From Streptomyces violaceusniger Tu 4113 (GTDB lineage: Bacteria; Actinomycetota; Actinomycetes; Streptomycetales; Streptomycetaceae), in the NCBI RefSeq assembly GCF_000147815.2, contig NC_015957.1:1488001-1552000 (forward strand): a stretch of 64,000 bases of DNA, in the 5' to 3' direction. The notes under the pieces are model-generated. The model was given only the letters and a program-made list of their open reading frames with translations, had not been told where the DNA came from and made no database searches. Shown in pieces: positions 1-11,500 of the stretch (positions within the stretch are counted from its first letter, which is position 1; the number at the start of each line of letters is the position of its first letter). Made by a program: the position numbers and the translations under genes.

Positions 1-80
1 GGGGCCATGGGCTCGCCCTGCTGATCGGCGTCGTCTGCTGGCTCTATGTCCGGCGAAACGCCAGGTGGCGGCCCTCCTAG
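1..80 (+). CDS. C-terminal end of a membrane protein (partial)
   Basis: The frame beginning at base 3 stays open to a TAG at 78-80 and reads a hydrophobic stretch (GLALLIGVVCWLYV) followed by a basic, tryptophan-rich tail (RRNARWRPS). This looks like the last membrane helix of an integral membrane protein with a positive cytoplasmic end. The rest of the gene lies left of the window, so no family can be named. Confidence 0.5.
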   Translation, partial: GHGLALLIGVVCWLYVRRNARWRPS

Positions 81-175
81 AAGGGCGGCGACGCCGCCGA
101 GGGCGGCTTCGCTCACAGCGAACGAGCGTCCGGGAACACCTGAGACCCCTCCGTGCATTGAGTGGGCATTGATTA

Positions 176-196
176 TTTGAGTCTCGCCGACTCAAG
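176..196 (+). promoter_or_regulatory. HAIR-type HspR operator upstream of lon
   Basis: The sequence reads TTTGAGT, seven bases, then ACTCAAG. It matches the HspR-associated inverted repeat (CTTGAGT-N7-ACTCAAG) at all but the first base. It lies 21 bases before the lon start codon, where bound HspR would block transcription or early elongation. HspR control of lon has been reported in Streptomyces lividans, so heat-shock derepression of this lon is expected; this is inferred from the site only. Confidence 0.8.
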
Positions 197-217
197 TTGC
201 CTGCCGAAGGGGAGATC

Positions 218-2635
<2,418 letters not shown>

Positions 2636-2771
2636 CGGACGCTGCCGGTGGCGCCGTGGCCCGGGATCCCGTGTCGAACGGAATTCCGGGCCACGCGTGA
2701 CCTGTCGGCCGTGCGTATCGTTGGACTAACCGGCCGCAGCTTCGGTGTTCGCGGCGGGGAGGAGCGGCACA

Positions 2772-3365
2772 GTGACCGTCATGGCGATTGACAGGATCGA
2801 GATGGCCGACAGCAGCGACGAACTCACCTTGGACGCGATGTTCGAGGCGCTCGAGAAGATGCCCGTCCCCGAGGGAATCAAGGTTGAGATTGTCGAGGGG
2901 AACATCTACATGTCGCCGCAGCGGGACGTCCATTGGCACATCATCCGCAAGATCGTGCGGGCTCTCGAAGATCGCTTCGGGGTGAACGTGAACGTGCTGT
3001 CGGATGTCCGTATCGACTATCCCGGCTCTCTCAACGGCTTCGCGACCGATGTGACGCTGATCGCCGAGGGCGCTGTTAAGAACTCCAAGGGCCTGTGGCG
3101 CCATCAGGACGTCGAGTTCGTGGCCGAGGTGATCTCGAAGCGCACGGGTGCCAATGATTACGGCCCCAAGAAGGCGGCATACGCCACTGCCGAGGTCCCC
3201 GTCTACCTGATCATTGACCCCTACACCGGCAGGTGTCATCTGTTCACCGAGCCCAAGGAAGGCGCCTACGTCAACGAACGCACGGTGTCTTTCGGTGATG
3301 ACGTGGATCTGACCAACACCCTTGTGGGCCTCACGCTCAAGACCGACGAGTTCCCCCGCGACTGA
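2772..3365 (+). CDS. Uma2 family putative PD-(D/E)XK endonuclease
   Basis: About 197 residues of the Uma2 (COG4636, DUF820) family, which has a restriction-endonuclease-like fold and is common in Streptomyces with unknown biological role. The core is visible as GFATDVTLIAEG followed by VEFVAEVISKRTG, giving the Asp ... Glu-x-(Ile)-Ser arrangement of the family. The GTG at 2772 is preferred because GGGGAGGAG (2755-2763) is 8 bases upstream; the ATG at 2781 is also possible. It stands alone, with no obvious partner. Its start-proximal codons are less GC-biased than lon, which hints at more recent acquisition. Confidence 0.85.
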   Translation: MTVMAIDRIEMADSSDELTLDAMFEALEKMPVPEGIKVEIVEGNIYMSPQRDVHWHIIRKIVRALEDRFGVNVNVLSDVRIDYPGSLNGFATDVTLIAEGAVKNSKGLWRHQDVEFVAEVISKRTGANDYGPKKAAYATAEVPVYLIIDPYTGRCHLFTEPKEGAYVNERTVSFGDDVDLTNTLVGLTLKTDEFPRD

Positions 3366-3432
3366 CTCACCCGCGCTGCCTGGTTCCCACAGGGCCAGGC
3401 GGCGCGCCCCGCGCTCCGGCACGCTGGGCCGC

Positions 3433-4038
3433 ATGAAGATCATCGTGATCGGAGCGACAGGAACCATCGGGCGTGCCGTGGCGGACGCCCTCGAAGGTCG
3501 GCATGAGGTCGTACGGGCCTCCCGCACCGGCGCCACCGGCGCCGTACGCGTCGACATGGCCGACCCCGCCACCCTCGACCACCTCTTCGCGACCGTCCAG
3601 GACATCGACGCCGTCGTCTGCTGCGCCGCCTCCGGCGCGCTGACCCCGCTCGGTGGGGACGCCTCGGACGAGGAGTTCACCGCCGGTCTGGACGCCAAGC
3701 TGCTGGGCCAGGTCGCCCTCGTGCGCCGGGCCCTCCACCACCTCCGCGACGGCGGGTCCATCACCCTCACCAGTGGGGTCTTCGAGAAGCCCACCCCCGG
3801 CGGGGCCTTCGGCGCGCTGGTGAACGCGGGGCTCGACGCCTTCGTCCGGGCCGCCGCGATCGAGCTGGAGCGCGGGCTGCGGGTGAACGCGATCTGCCCG
3901 GGATGGGTGCGGGAAACCTTGGAGAAGCTGGGCATGGACCCCGCCGAGGGGACCCCGGTGGAGACCGTGGCCCAGGCGTATGCGCAGGTCATCGAGGGGG
4001 CGGCGCAGGGGCAGGTGATCGTGTCCGGCCGCGGCTGA
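3433..4038 (+). CDS. short-chain dehydrogenase-like protein lacking the YxxxK motif
   Basis: A 201-residue Rossmann protein with the N-terminal dinucleotide motif GATGTIG, an NAG-like region (CCAASGALTP), and the SDR C-terminal signature VNAICPGWV. The catalytic helix, normally YxxxK, reads GALVNAGLDAF here, so both Tyr and Lys are replaced (Gly and Asn by alignment). This sub-type is seen among short SDRs and may be a non-classical reductase or a binding protein. The ATG at 3433 starts directly at the Rossmann strand MKIIVIGATG. Confidence 0.85.
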   Translation: MKIIVIGATGTIGRAVADALEGRHEVVRASRTGATGAVRVDMADPATLDHLFATVQDIDAVVCCAASGALTPLGGDASDEEFTAGLDAKLLGQVALVRRALHHLRDGGSITLTSGVFEKPTPGGAFGALVNAGLDAFVRAAAIELERGLRVNAICPGWVRETLEKLGMDPAEGTPVETVAQAYAQVIEGAAQGQVIVSGRG

Positions 4039-4066
4039 CCCGGGACGGGGCCGGATCTGTTGGCAG

Positions 4067-4084
4067 CCGGACAGGTCTGTCTGG
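4067..4084. promoter_or_regulatory. TetR-type operator copy 1
   Basis: CCGGACAG, two bases, CTGTCTGG: a palindrome with one mismatch and the same GACAG-N2-CTGTC core as the sites at 4100 and 5460. It lies about 60 bases before the oxidoreductase start, likely overlapping its promoter. Confidence 0.7.
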
Positions 4085-4099
4085 TAGCTTCGCCAGCGA

Positions 4100-4119
4100 A
4101 ACAGACAGACCTGTCTGTT
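4100..4119. promoter_or_regulatory. TetR-type operator copy 2 (perfect palindrome)
   Basis: AACAGACAG, AC, CTGTCTGTT: perfect 9-base arms around a 2-base centre, ending 25 bases before the GTG start of the oxidoreductase at 4145. It shares its core with the site before the TetR gene at 5413, so that TetR probably represses this gene. Confidence 0.78.
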
Positions 4120-4144
4120 CGCACTCGTCATCCCGGAGGGATCC

Positions 4145-4699
4145 GTGCCGCGCACCCTGCTCGTCCTCGCCCACCCCAACCTCGCCGCGTCCCGCATCAA
4201 CGCCGCGCTCGCCGAGGCGGCCCGGCCGGTGGACGGGGTCACCCTCCATGACCTCTACGCCACCTATCCCGATCTGCGGATCGATGTCGAGCACGAGCAG
4301 CGGCTGCTGCTGGAGCACGACCGGATCGTGCTGCAGTTCCCCTTCTACTGGTATTCGGCGCCGCCGCTGCTGAAGAAGTGGCTGGACGAGGTGTTCCTGC
4401 GCGGCTTCGCCTTCGGCGCCGGCGGCACCTCGCTGCACGGCAAGTCGCTGCTCATCGCCACCTCGACGGGCGGCGCCGAGAAGAAGTACCGGCCGGACGG
4501 GCTCCACCGCTTCCCGGTCGTCGAGCTGCTCAAGCCGTTCGACAACACCGCCCACCTCACCGGGATGCGCTACGAGGAGCCGCTCATCGTGCACGGCACC
4601 CATACGCTCGACGACACCGAGCTCGCCGCGCACCAGGACCGCTATCGCGAGCTGCTGGCCTCCGGCGTGATACGGGAGCGGGAGCTGACCGCCGTCTGA
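4145..4699 (+). CDS. NAD(P)H dehydrogenase (quinone), flavodoxin-like fold
   Basis: A 184-residue FMN-dependent oxidoreductase of the KefF/NQO type (Flavodoxin_2). The family marks are LVLAHPNLAASRINAAL at the start (FMN phosphate loop), the mid-protein IVLQFPFYWYSAPPLLKKWLDEV, and LLIATSTGG. It probably reduces quinones or electrophiles at the expense of NAD(P)H in the cytosol. The start is GTG at 4145 with GGAGGG upstream. Two palindromic operators lie directly upstream and a third precedes the convergent TetR gene, so it is probably an inducible detoxification gene. Confidence 0.88.
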   Translation: MPRTLLVLAHPNLAASRINAALAEAARPVDGVTLHDLYATYPDLRIDVEHEQRLLLEHDRIVLQFPFYWYSAPPLLKKWLDEVFLRGFAFGAGGTSLHGKSLLIATSTGGAEKKYRPDGLHRFPVVELLKPFDNTAHLTGMRYEEPLIVHGTHTLDDTELAAHQDRYRELLASGVIRERELTAV

Positions 4700-4701
4700 G
4701 C

Positions 4702-4737
4702 CACGCGTCACGCCCCACCCACGCGTCACGCCCCACC
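4702..4737. repeat. two perfect 18-base tandem copies
   Basis: CACGCGTCACGCCCCACC occurs twice head to tail just after the oxidoreductase stop codon and before the shared terminator. Confidence 0.9.
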
Positions 4738-4750
4738 CGCGCGACACGGC

Positions 4751-4799
4751 GAAGGGCCCGGCCGCACCCCATGGGACCCCATGGGCGGCCGGGCCCTTC
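4751..4799. terminator. long bidirectional hairpin between convergent genes
   Basis: A perfect 15-base stem (GAAGGGCCCGGCCGC with GCGGCCGGGCCCTTC) closes a loop that is itself a CCCATGG repeat. It lies between the converging oxidoreductase and TetR genes and should terminate both. Confidence 0.85.
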
Positions 4800-4834
4800 G
4801 CGTACGTACGAGAGCCAGACGCTGTGTACGAGGG

Positions 4835-5413
4835 CTACACCCGCGCCGGGCACGCCTCCGCGACCAGCGCCCGCGCCGCGTCCTGGGCCGCCTCCGCGCA
4901 CTCCGGCCGCGGCTCCAGCGCGGCCGCCGCCATCGTCCCGTCCACGAGCACGGAGATCTGCAGGCCGAGCCGCTCGGGGTCGGCGGCCCCGGCCTCCCGG
5001 GCCAGCTCGGTCAGCCAGGCCCGTATGGCGCGCTTGTGCTCGGCCGTCGTGGCGTGCGGGGCGGTGCCCGGCTCGGTCTCGCCCGCGGTCCTGGTGAACG
5101 CGCAGCCGCGGAAACCGTCCCGCCTGGTCGTCGCGATCAGCGCGTCGAAGACTCCGACGAGACGGTCCCGGGGATCGGCGCCGGCCGCCTCGGCGGCCTG
5201 CCGCAGCGCCGCCCGCCAGTGCTGGTCCGACCGGTGCAGATAGGCCAGGACCAGATCGTCCTTGGTGCGGAAGTGGGAGTAGAGCGTCGCCTTCGCCACG
5301 CCCGACTCGGCGATGATCCGGTCCACGCCGACGCCGCGCACCCCATGGGCGTTGAACAGCGCGGTCGCGGTGGACAGGATCCGCTCATGGGCGGAGGGGC
5401 GGGCGGTGCTCAT
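4835..5413 (-). CDS. TetR family repressor
   Basis: About 192 residues. The N-terminal TetR helix-turn-helix is clear (ERILSTATALFNAHGVRGVGVDRIIAESGVAKATLYSHFRTKDDL) and is followed by an all-helical ligand-binding domain containing GFRGCAFTRTAGE, typical of the TetR_C_33-like group. ATG at 5413 has AAGGAG 7 bases upstream; the ATG at 5419 is too close to it. A palindrome at 5460-5481 upstream suggests autorepression, and the same motif before the convergent oxidoreductase marks that gene as the target. Confidence 0.93.
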   Translation of the reverse strand: MSTARPSAHERILSTATALFNAHGVRGVGVDRIIAESGVAKATLYSHFRTKDDLVLAYLHRSDQHWRAALRQAAEAAGADPRDRLVGVFDALIATTRRDGFRGCAFTRTAGETEPGTAPHATTAEHKRAIRAWLTELAREAGAADPERLGLQISVLVDGTMAAAALEPRPECAEAAQDAARALVAEACPARV

Positions 5414-5459
5414 GATCATGCTCCTTGACTTGGCCGTAGGACGACCGACGCCCTCCAGC

Positions 5460-5481
5460 GTACAGACAGACCTGTCCGTAC
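5460..5481. promoter_or_regulatory. TetR-type operator copy 3, before the TetR gene
   Basis: GTAC-A-GACAG-AC-CTGTC-C-GTAC, a palindrome apart from the single bases flanking the core. It lies about 47 bases upstream of the TetR start and shares the GACAG-N2-CTGTC core with the two copies at 4067 and 4100. Confidence 0.78.
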
Positions 5482-5527
5482 ACCGGAGGGCGGACGCGCC
5501 GGATGTGGGGGGTGAGGAGGCGCGGGC

Positions 5528-6376
5528 TCAGCCGTTGGCGAGCGCCTGCAGCCGGTCCATGGCGCCGTTGAACTTGTTGTGGTCGCCGACCGTCGGGCCG
5601 GAGGAGGTGTACTGCCAGATGGTGTGGAAGCCCCAGCCCGCCGGAAGCTCGCCGACGGACGAGCCGTAGCGCGGAATCCACAGGGGGTTGACACCGCCGA
5701 AGGCGGCGGAGTTGCCCGTGCAGCTCTTCCACCAGCTCGTGGAGGTGTAGATCACCGGGTCGCGGCCGGTGCGCGCCTTGTAGGTGCTGTTGAAGGACTT
5801 GATCCAGTTGACCATCGCGCCGGCGCTCAGCCCGTAGCAGCTCGCGCCGTAGGGGTTGTACTCCATGTCGAGCGCGCCCGGCAGCGTCTTGCCGTCCTTG
5901 GACCAGCCGCCGCCGTGGTCCACGAAGTAGTTGGCCTGCGCGGCGCCGGTCGAGTTGTTCGGCAGGGCGAAGTGGTACGCGCCGCGGATCATGCCGACGT
6001 TGAGCGAGCCGTTGTACTGCTGGGCGAAGTTCGGGTTGGTGTAGCTCGTGCCCTCGGTCGCCTTGACGTAGGCGAACCGGACCCCGCTGCTCCACAGCGT
6101 CGCCCAGTTGACGTTGCCCTGGTGGCTGCTGACGTCCACGCCCTCGACGGTGGCGAGCAGCCCCGTGGGCGCCTCGCCGGCCGTGGATCCGCCCTCGTGC
6201 TTGAGTATCTGTGAACCCGCCCAGTCGTCCTCGGGGTGGGGGATGGCCTTGTCGCCCTGGCTCTGGGCGGCGAATGCCGCACCGGGCAGTGCGATGGTCA
6301 TGGCGAGGAGAGCGGCGAGGAGTCCGATCAGCGCGCTGAGGGCGCGTCGGACCGAACCAGGTCTGTGCACGAGCAT
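5528..6376 (-). CDS. secreted GH25 lysozyme (N,O-diacetylmuramidase)
   Basis: A 282-residue protein with a signal peptide (basic start, hydrophobic core about 12-34, cleavage near AAFAAQS) and one glycoside hydrolase family 25 domain from about 78. Family marks are GVDVSSHQG (catalytic Asp region), FAYVKATEG, GAYHFA and LDMEYNPYG, which carries the acidic D-x-E pair. It should cut the muramic acid-GlcNAc bond of peptidoglycan outside the cell, like the Streptomyces Chalaropsis-type lysozymes. No separate cell-wall-binding domain is present. Confidence 0.95.
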   Translation of the reverse strand: MLVHRPGSVRRALSALIGLLAALLAMTIALPGAAFAAQSQGDKAIPHPEDDWAGSQILKHEGGSTAGEAPTGLLATVEGVDVSSHQGNVNWATLWSSGVRFAYVKATEGTSYTNPNFAQQYNGSLNVGMIRGAYHFALPNNSTGAAQANYFVDHGGGWSKDGKTLPGALDMEYNPYGASCYGLSAGAMVNWIKSFNSTYKARTGRDPVIYTSTSWWKSCTGNSAAFGGVNPLWIPRYGSSVGELPAGWGFHTIWQYTSSGPTVGDHNKFNGAMDRLQALANG

Positions 6377-6551
6377 GGCGTTGCCTCCGAAGCCTCGGTG
6401 GGGGGAGAGAGGGACGTCAGATTGTTATGACCATGTCAGGACTGACGCTACGGGCGTAGATAGGCCGACGGAAGGGGGAGGGTGTGATGCCGTTGGTCTA
6501 ATCCTGCGAAATACTGGTGGAGCTGCGGTAACAACCGCGCGTGGTAGAAAC

Positions 6552-6566
6552 TTTCACGAAGTGAAA
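6552..6566. promoter_or_regulatory. candidate MarR operator
   Basis: TTTCAC-GAA-GTGAAA, perfect 6-base arms, lies 19 bases before the MarR start and within the region shared with the divergent GH25 gene. It is a plausible autoregulatory site by position and symmetry only. Confidence 0.5.
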
Positions 6567-6585
6567 ACCCGGAGAGGGCTCTGAC

Positions 6586-7155
6586 GTGCACAACAACGCG
6601 GCACTGCCACCCGAACAGGGTGCGGGTGGCACCGTGGGCGGCATTGGTGTGGACCACGCATTCCTGGCTCTGGAGCGCGAATTGGCGGTTTTCCTCCGCA
6701 GAGCCCGAGCCGCTTCGGGGGAATTGGCCCGGGAGGTCCACCCGGAGCTCGAATCCGCCGCCTATGGCCTGCTGATGCGGCTGGAGGACGCGGGTCCGCA
6801 GCGCGCCACCGACCTCGCGGGCTTCGTGGGCGTCGGAAAGGCCACGATGAGCCGTCAGCTCCGCGCCCTTGAGGGGCTCGGGCTGGTGACGCGGACGCCC
6901 GATCCGGCGGACGGCCGGGCCTTTCTGGTGGAGTTGACCGAGGAGGGCCGCAGCCGCTTCAGCGCCGTACGGGTCGCCCGGCGGGCGCGCTACGCCCGCC
7001 GCCTCGCCGCGTGGGAGCGCGACGAGGTCGCCGAACTCGCCAGACTGCTGCACCGGTTGAACGCGGAGCAGGAGGCCGAGGACCCCGGTCAGGCGGCGCG
7101 GGCGGAGCAGGAGGCCGGGGATCCCGGTCAGGCGGCGCGGGCGACGCAGGAGTAA
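6586..7155 (+). CDS. MarR family regulator with repeated C-terminal tail
   Basis: 189 residues. A winged helix-turn-helix is seen at about 55-140 (AYGLLMRLEDAGPQRATDLAGF, GVGKATMSRQLRALEGLGLV, TPDPADGRAFLVELTEEG), typical of MarR. The last 30 residues repeat a 14-residue unit (EQEAxDPGQAARA, twice, then ATQE) encoded by near-identical DNA, so the tail has grown by tandem duplication and is probably disordered. GTG at 6586 is the start, with GGAGAGG upstream. The divergent neighbour is the GH25 gene; the effector is unknown. Confidence 0.88.
   Translation: MHNNAALPPEQGAGGTVGGIGVDHAFLALERELAVFLRRARAASGELAREVHPELESAAYGLLMRLEDAGPQRATDLAGFVGVGKATMSRQLRALEGLGLVTRTPDPADGRAFLVELTEEGRSRFSAVRVARRARYARRLAAWERDEVAELARLLHRLNAEQEAEDPGQAARAEQEAGDPGQAARATQE
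7063..7150 (+). repeat. tandem coding repeat in the MarR tail
   Basis: Two copies of about 42 bases (GCAGGAGGCCG ... GGTCAGGCGGCGCGGGCG) sit at the 3' end of the MarR gene and keep the reading frame. Confidence 0.85.
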
Positions 7156-7208
7156 GGCGCTCATACCCGCCAGGATCGGCGACCCCCACGCATCCGGCGA
7201 CGCGGACG

Positions 7209-7356
7209 TGGCAACCGCGCTACTCCGCCCCGGAGGCAGGGCAACCGCGCTACTCCGCCCTGGGGACGGGGCAATCGCGCTGCCTCGCCCCGGAGGCAGG
7301 GCCGCCGTGTCACCCCGCCCCGGAGGCATGGCGCCGTGTCGCCCCGCCCCGGAAGA
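7209..7356. repeat. 30-base tandem repeat, about five copies
   Basis: The unit begins GCAACCGCGCTACTCCGCCC and ends CGGAGGCAGG; copies decay from left to right. It fills the gap between the converging MarR and phosphatase genes. No gene is visible in it. Confidence 0.85.
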
Positions 7357-7371
7357 GGGCGCCTCCGCCGG

Positions 7372-8142
7372 TCAGGGCTCCACGAAGACCACGGCCGCGT
7401 CGTCGTGGGTCTTGCCCCGCGGAAACGCCGTACCGTCCGGATCGGCGTGCTCGGCCGCCCGTACCCGGTCGATCAGCGCCTGCGGGCCTTCCTTGCGCAG
7501 CAGCGCGAAGCACTCGGCCCAGTCGCCCTCGCCGAACCGCTCCACCCAGCGCGTCGCGCCGTCGGTGAGCGCCGCCAGCGCCCGTACCTCGCCGCGCGGG
7601 AACTCCCCGGTGACGGCCTTGTCGGAGACCGTGGGGTCGGCGGCGGCGGTGAAGAAGCCGCCCTCCGCATTGCGCAGTGGGGCGAGCCGCCGGCCCTCGG
7701 CCCGCAGCCGGTCGATGCGGTCGTCCAGTACCGGAGTCACTCCGCCATGGGCCGGCTCGATGAGCAACACCGAGTCGGAGAGCACCAGATACTCGATGCG
7801 CTCGGCGCTCCAGCGCGCCGCGACCACGGTTGCCTGCGGAGTGAGATGGTGAGAAAGGTCACACGTTGAACCATGTGACGCGGCGGTTCGGGCGATCGCC
7901 TCGGAGAGGCACTGTGTCAGGGGCATATCCCGTCGCGAACCGGACAGTTCGAGCAGCGATCCGCCGAGGCGCGCGGTGAACCAGCTCACGCTGTGTACGC
8001 ATCCGTCGTCGCCCGCGGGCGGGGTCACCCCGTCCAGAACCACCAGCGCACCGCCGGTCCCCGAGGCCGGAAGGGCTACCGATGCGTAGTCCTCGTTGGG
8101 ATATTGCTGATCGCCGGGGGCGGTCGCGAGTTCGATGCGCAT
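7372..8142 (-). CDS. PP2C-like protein serine/threonine phosphatase
   Basis: 256 residues with the order of short PP2C-type motifs: NEDYASV near the start, VVLDGVTP (first metal-binding Asp), YLVLSDSVLLI, LTDGATRWVERFG (third metal Asp) and KTHDDAAVVFVEP at the end. It is a compact metal-dependent phosphatase without membrane segments, probably acting on phosphoproteins in the cytosol. Only a few residues differ from the canonical RSxNxD start, where NED is retained. Its target is unknown. Confidence 0.85.
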   Translation of the reverse strand: MRIELATAPGDQQYPNEDYASVALPASGTGGALVVLDGVTPPAGDDGCVHSVSWFTARLGGSLLELSGSRRDMPLTQCLSEAIARTAASHGSTCDLSHHLTPQATVVAARWSAERIEYLVLSDSVLLIEPAHGGVTPVLDDRIDRLRAEGRRLAPLRNAEGGFFTAAADPTVSDKAVTGEFPRGEVRALAALTDGATRWVERFGEGDWAECFALLRKEGPQALIDRVRAAEHADPDGTAFPRGKTHDDAAVVFVEP

Positions 8143-8531
8143 TCCCTCAGTCTGCCGGACCGCTGTTGATCACCGCCGCCGTGGTGAGCTGGGCGGGTGT
8201 TGGTCCGTACCAAATCCCGCGCCGGTTTCTCGGCTGCCTGATTGGGGAGGGATTGACACTTCTGGGAAGCTGCGGGTGGGCATCTTGTCAGGGCGGTGAG
8301 GTCTTTACCAATCCGCGTAAGGTGGCGGGTGGGTATGGCCGCGAGCCAAAGTTGGTGGTCAACTACCCAATGCGGTTCACTCGTTCGGGTGGCCGGGTGG
8401 GTGATGCATGCCCGCCCCAGACCCGTCCTGGAAGGGTCGGAATCCCTACCAGAGGTGGGGAAACACAATTGTTGATCCGTCGTCACCTCTGGTTCACAGA
8501 GCGGTCGGGCGAGAATGGATTGTGAGCACCG
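8143..8531. other. non-coding gap before the conservon
   Basis: This 389-base divergent region has lower GC than its surroundings and no convincing gene. It holds a TTGACA-like hexamer near 8254 and A/T-rich patches around 8310-8380 and 8470-8490. It should contain the promoters for the phosphatase and the conservon kinase. Confidence 0.5.
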
Positions 8532-11500
8532 GTGCGGAAGAAGCGGCTTCGGGGCACCACGCGCGATGCGGTAAGCGAGCCACGCCAGGACGAGGCGACG
8601 CCGCGACGGCACACCGCACGAGTCCGTCGTCGGCTGACCACATCGGTCGCCCTCGTCTCCGTCGCCGTCCTCGGGGCCGGGACTCCCGCCGTCCTGCTCG
8701 CCCTCGATGACACCACCGACGCCCAGCGGCTCGTCGACCTCGCGGAGACCAACCGCGGCGCGGTGACCCTCGCCCACGCCCTCGCCGACGAGCGCGACGC
8801 CATGACGCGGTACGTCGCCGACGGGCGCACCACCGCCTCCGGCCGCGGGGTCTCCGAGGAGATGCGGGCCCGGGTCGACCGCCGCGTCCGCGAGGTGCGG
8901 GGGCAGGTCCCGGCCTCGGTCCGGCGGCTCCTCGACGCCCTGCCCGAAGTGCGGCAGCAGGCGCTGACCGGCAAGGGCTCGGCCGTCGACGTCTTCACCT
9001 CGTACACCCGGACCGTCCAGGCGCTGAACGGGATCACCGACACCCTCGCCCGCCGGCTCCCCGCCGACGCCGAGTCCGCCGCCACCGCCGCGCTGGCCCC
9101 GCTCGGCCGCGCGGTGGAGGAGGCGTCCGCCACCCGCGGACTGCTGCTGGCCGCGCTCGACGCGGGCGGCGGCCAGCCCACGCTGGTCTCCGCCGCCCAG
9201 CGGACCAACCTCCGCGAGCAGTCCGCGCTCGCCGACTTCGAGCAGCTCGCCCCGGCCGCCATGCGCGACGCCTACGGCCGCACCGTCAACGGCACCGAGG
9301 TCACCGACGCCGAGCGCTACCTCGCCCGGCTCACCGACCAGAACCGCTTCGCGGGCAATGACTTCTTCCTCGACAAGGACCGCGTCGAGGCCGGCCTGGC
9401 CACCCGGATCGACCGGATGCGCGGCGCGCAGTCCTCGCTGGCCTCCTCCGAGGCCGCCCAGCTCGCGCGGTTGCGGGACGACGAGGTCACCGACCTCGAG
9501 CTGCGCATCGGCATCGTCGGCGCCGCCCTGCTGGTCGCCCTCGGCGCCGGGGTGCACAGCGCCCGCTCGATGACCCGGCCGCTGGCCGCGCTGCGGCTCG
9601 GCGCCCGGCGGGTCGCGGCCGATCCGGCGGCCGAGGAGCCGGTCGCGTTCAAGGGCCGCGACGACGAGTACGCGGACGCCGTACGGGCCGTCAACGAACT
9701 CCACGCCAAGGCCGCGCAGGCGTACGAGCGGGTCGCCGAGCTGGAGACCGAGCGCACCCGGCTGGTCGGCGAGCGCCAGCGGATGGCCGATGAGCGGGAC
9801 GGGCTGCGCGCCGAGCGGGACGCGGTCGCCACCCGGCTGGAGGGGCTGCGGGCCCGGGTCCACGGCAGCTTCGTCGGCCTCGCGCTGCGCTCGCTGGGCC
9901 TGATCGAGCGCCAGCTCGCCATCATCGAGTCCCAGGAGGAGCGGGAGCAGGACCCGGACCGCCTCGAGACGCTCTTCCAGCTCGACCACCTGGCCACCGG
10001 GATACGCCGCTACGGCGAGAACCTCCTGGTCATCGCGGGCTCCGAGCAGAAGGCCACCCACCCGGGGCCGGTGCCGCTGCTGGATGTGCTGCGCGCCTCG
10101 ATCAGCGAGGTCGAGCGGTACGACCGGGTGCAGATCCAGGCGCTGCCGCCGCATGCCCAGGTCGCCGGGTTCGCCGCGGACAGCGTCAGCCACCTGATCG
10201 CCGAACTCCTGGAGAACGCGACATCGTTTTCTCCGCCGGACGCGGCGGTCCAGGTCTCCGGCTGGCTCCTGGAATCCGGTGAGGTCATGCTCTCCGTCCA
10301 GGACGAGGGCATCGGCATGATGCCCGAGCGGTTCCTGGAGCTGAACACCCGGCTCGCCGACCCGGTGCCGGAGTACTGCCAGGGCCCCCAGCCGGAGGAC
10401 CCGCTGGGCCTTGGGCTGTATGTGGTGACGCGGCTCGCCGCGCGCCACGGCATCCGGGTGCAGTTGCGCGAGCAGCAGCCGGGCGGGGTGGCCGCCGTGG
10501 TCGTCCTCCCGACGAAGATCCTCCCGGCCGGTCAGCCCGGCTCCGGGCTGCCGCCCGCCCCGCCGGTGAGCGTGAGCGCGACGTTCGGCAGCACGGGACC
10601 GTCGTCCTTCCTGGGTTTCCCGGGGTCCGAGGCCGAGGCGAACTCCAACACGCTTCCCGGGCAGGCCCGTTCGGTCTCCCGGGACCAGGAGGGTGTGCCG
10701 AGCGCGGGCGCCGGCGCCGCGGTGGGCGTCGGTGTCGACGCCGAGCCGTCGGCCGAGCCGGTCGCGCCGCCCGCGGGGCCGGATCCGGCGCCCCAGGCCG
10801 CCGAGCCGGAGCCCGAGCCCCCGCTCGACCCGGAGCCCACGCCCGTCGATGCGGCCCCGGACTCCGAGCCGTCCGCTTCCTGGGCCGTCCCCGCCGGGCA
10901 GTGGGGGCAGACCGCGGACACGGGCCGTGACTACCCCATGGAGCCCACGCCGCCGCGCGGCCATCCGAGCCCGGGGAACGGCGGTGCGCTGCCCACCCTG
11001 CCCAAGCGCGTCCCCAAGTCGGCCCGGGCCGACGGACAGGACGGCGCACGGCGCGGCGCGGACGCACCGGCCACGGCATCCCAGGCCGCCCCGGCACCCC
11101 AGACGGCCCCGACCGCCCAGGTCGAGGAGCCGGAGGTACCGGCCGTGGAGCGGACGATGGAGCTGACCCTCCATCGCATGAGCCGCGAGAGCCATGAGGA
11201 CCACGACGACCGCGAGGGCCGTGCGAGCCGTGAGGGCGGCGCGGACCGCGCCGACGGCGACGACCACGAGGACTTCGAGGACTTCGACCGGCGGTTCGGC
11301 GGCCCGGGCCACGGCATCCGCCCCGTCGGCGCGGACGCCTGGGGCCCGGCGGTCGGCGGCCCGACGGCGCAGGGCGGCCCGGCGGCGGCCGGTGAGCCGT
11401 CCCCCGTCGATCCGTACGCCATCGGCCCCGACCAGCACACCCGCCCGCAGGACCAGGCGGCGCGCACCGACAAGGGGCTTCCCAAACGCACACCGCGGAA

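Noticed and set aside
7209..7356. CRISPR-like array
   Set aside because: The units are directly adjacent with no spacers and there are no cas genes; it is an ordinary tandem repeat.
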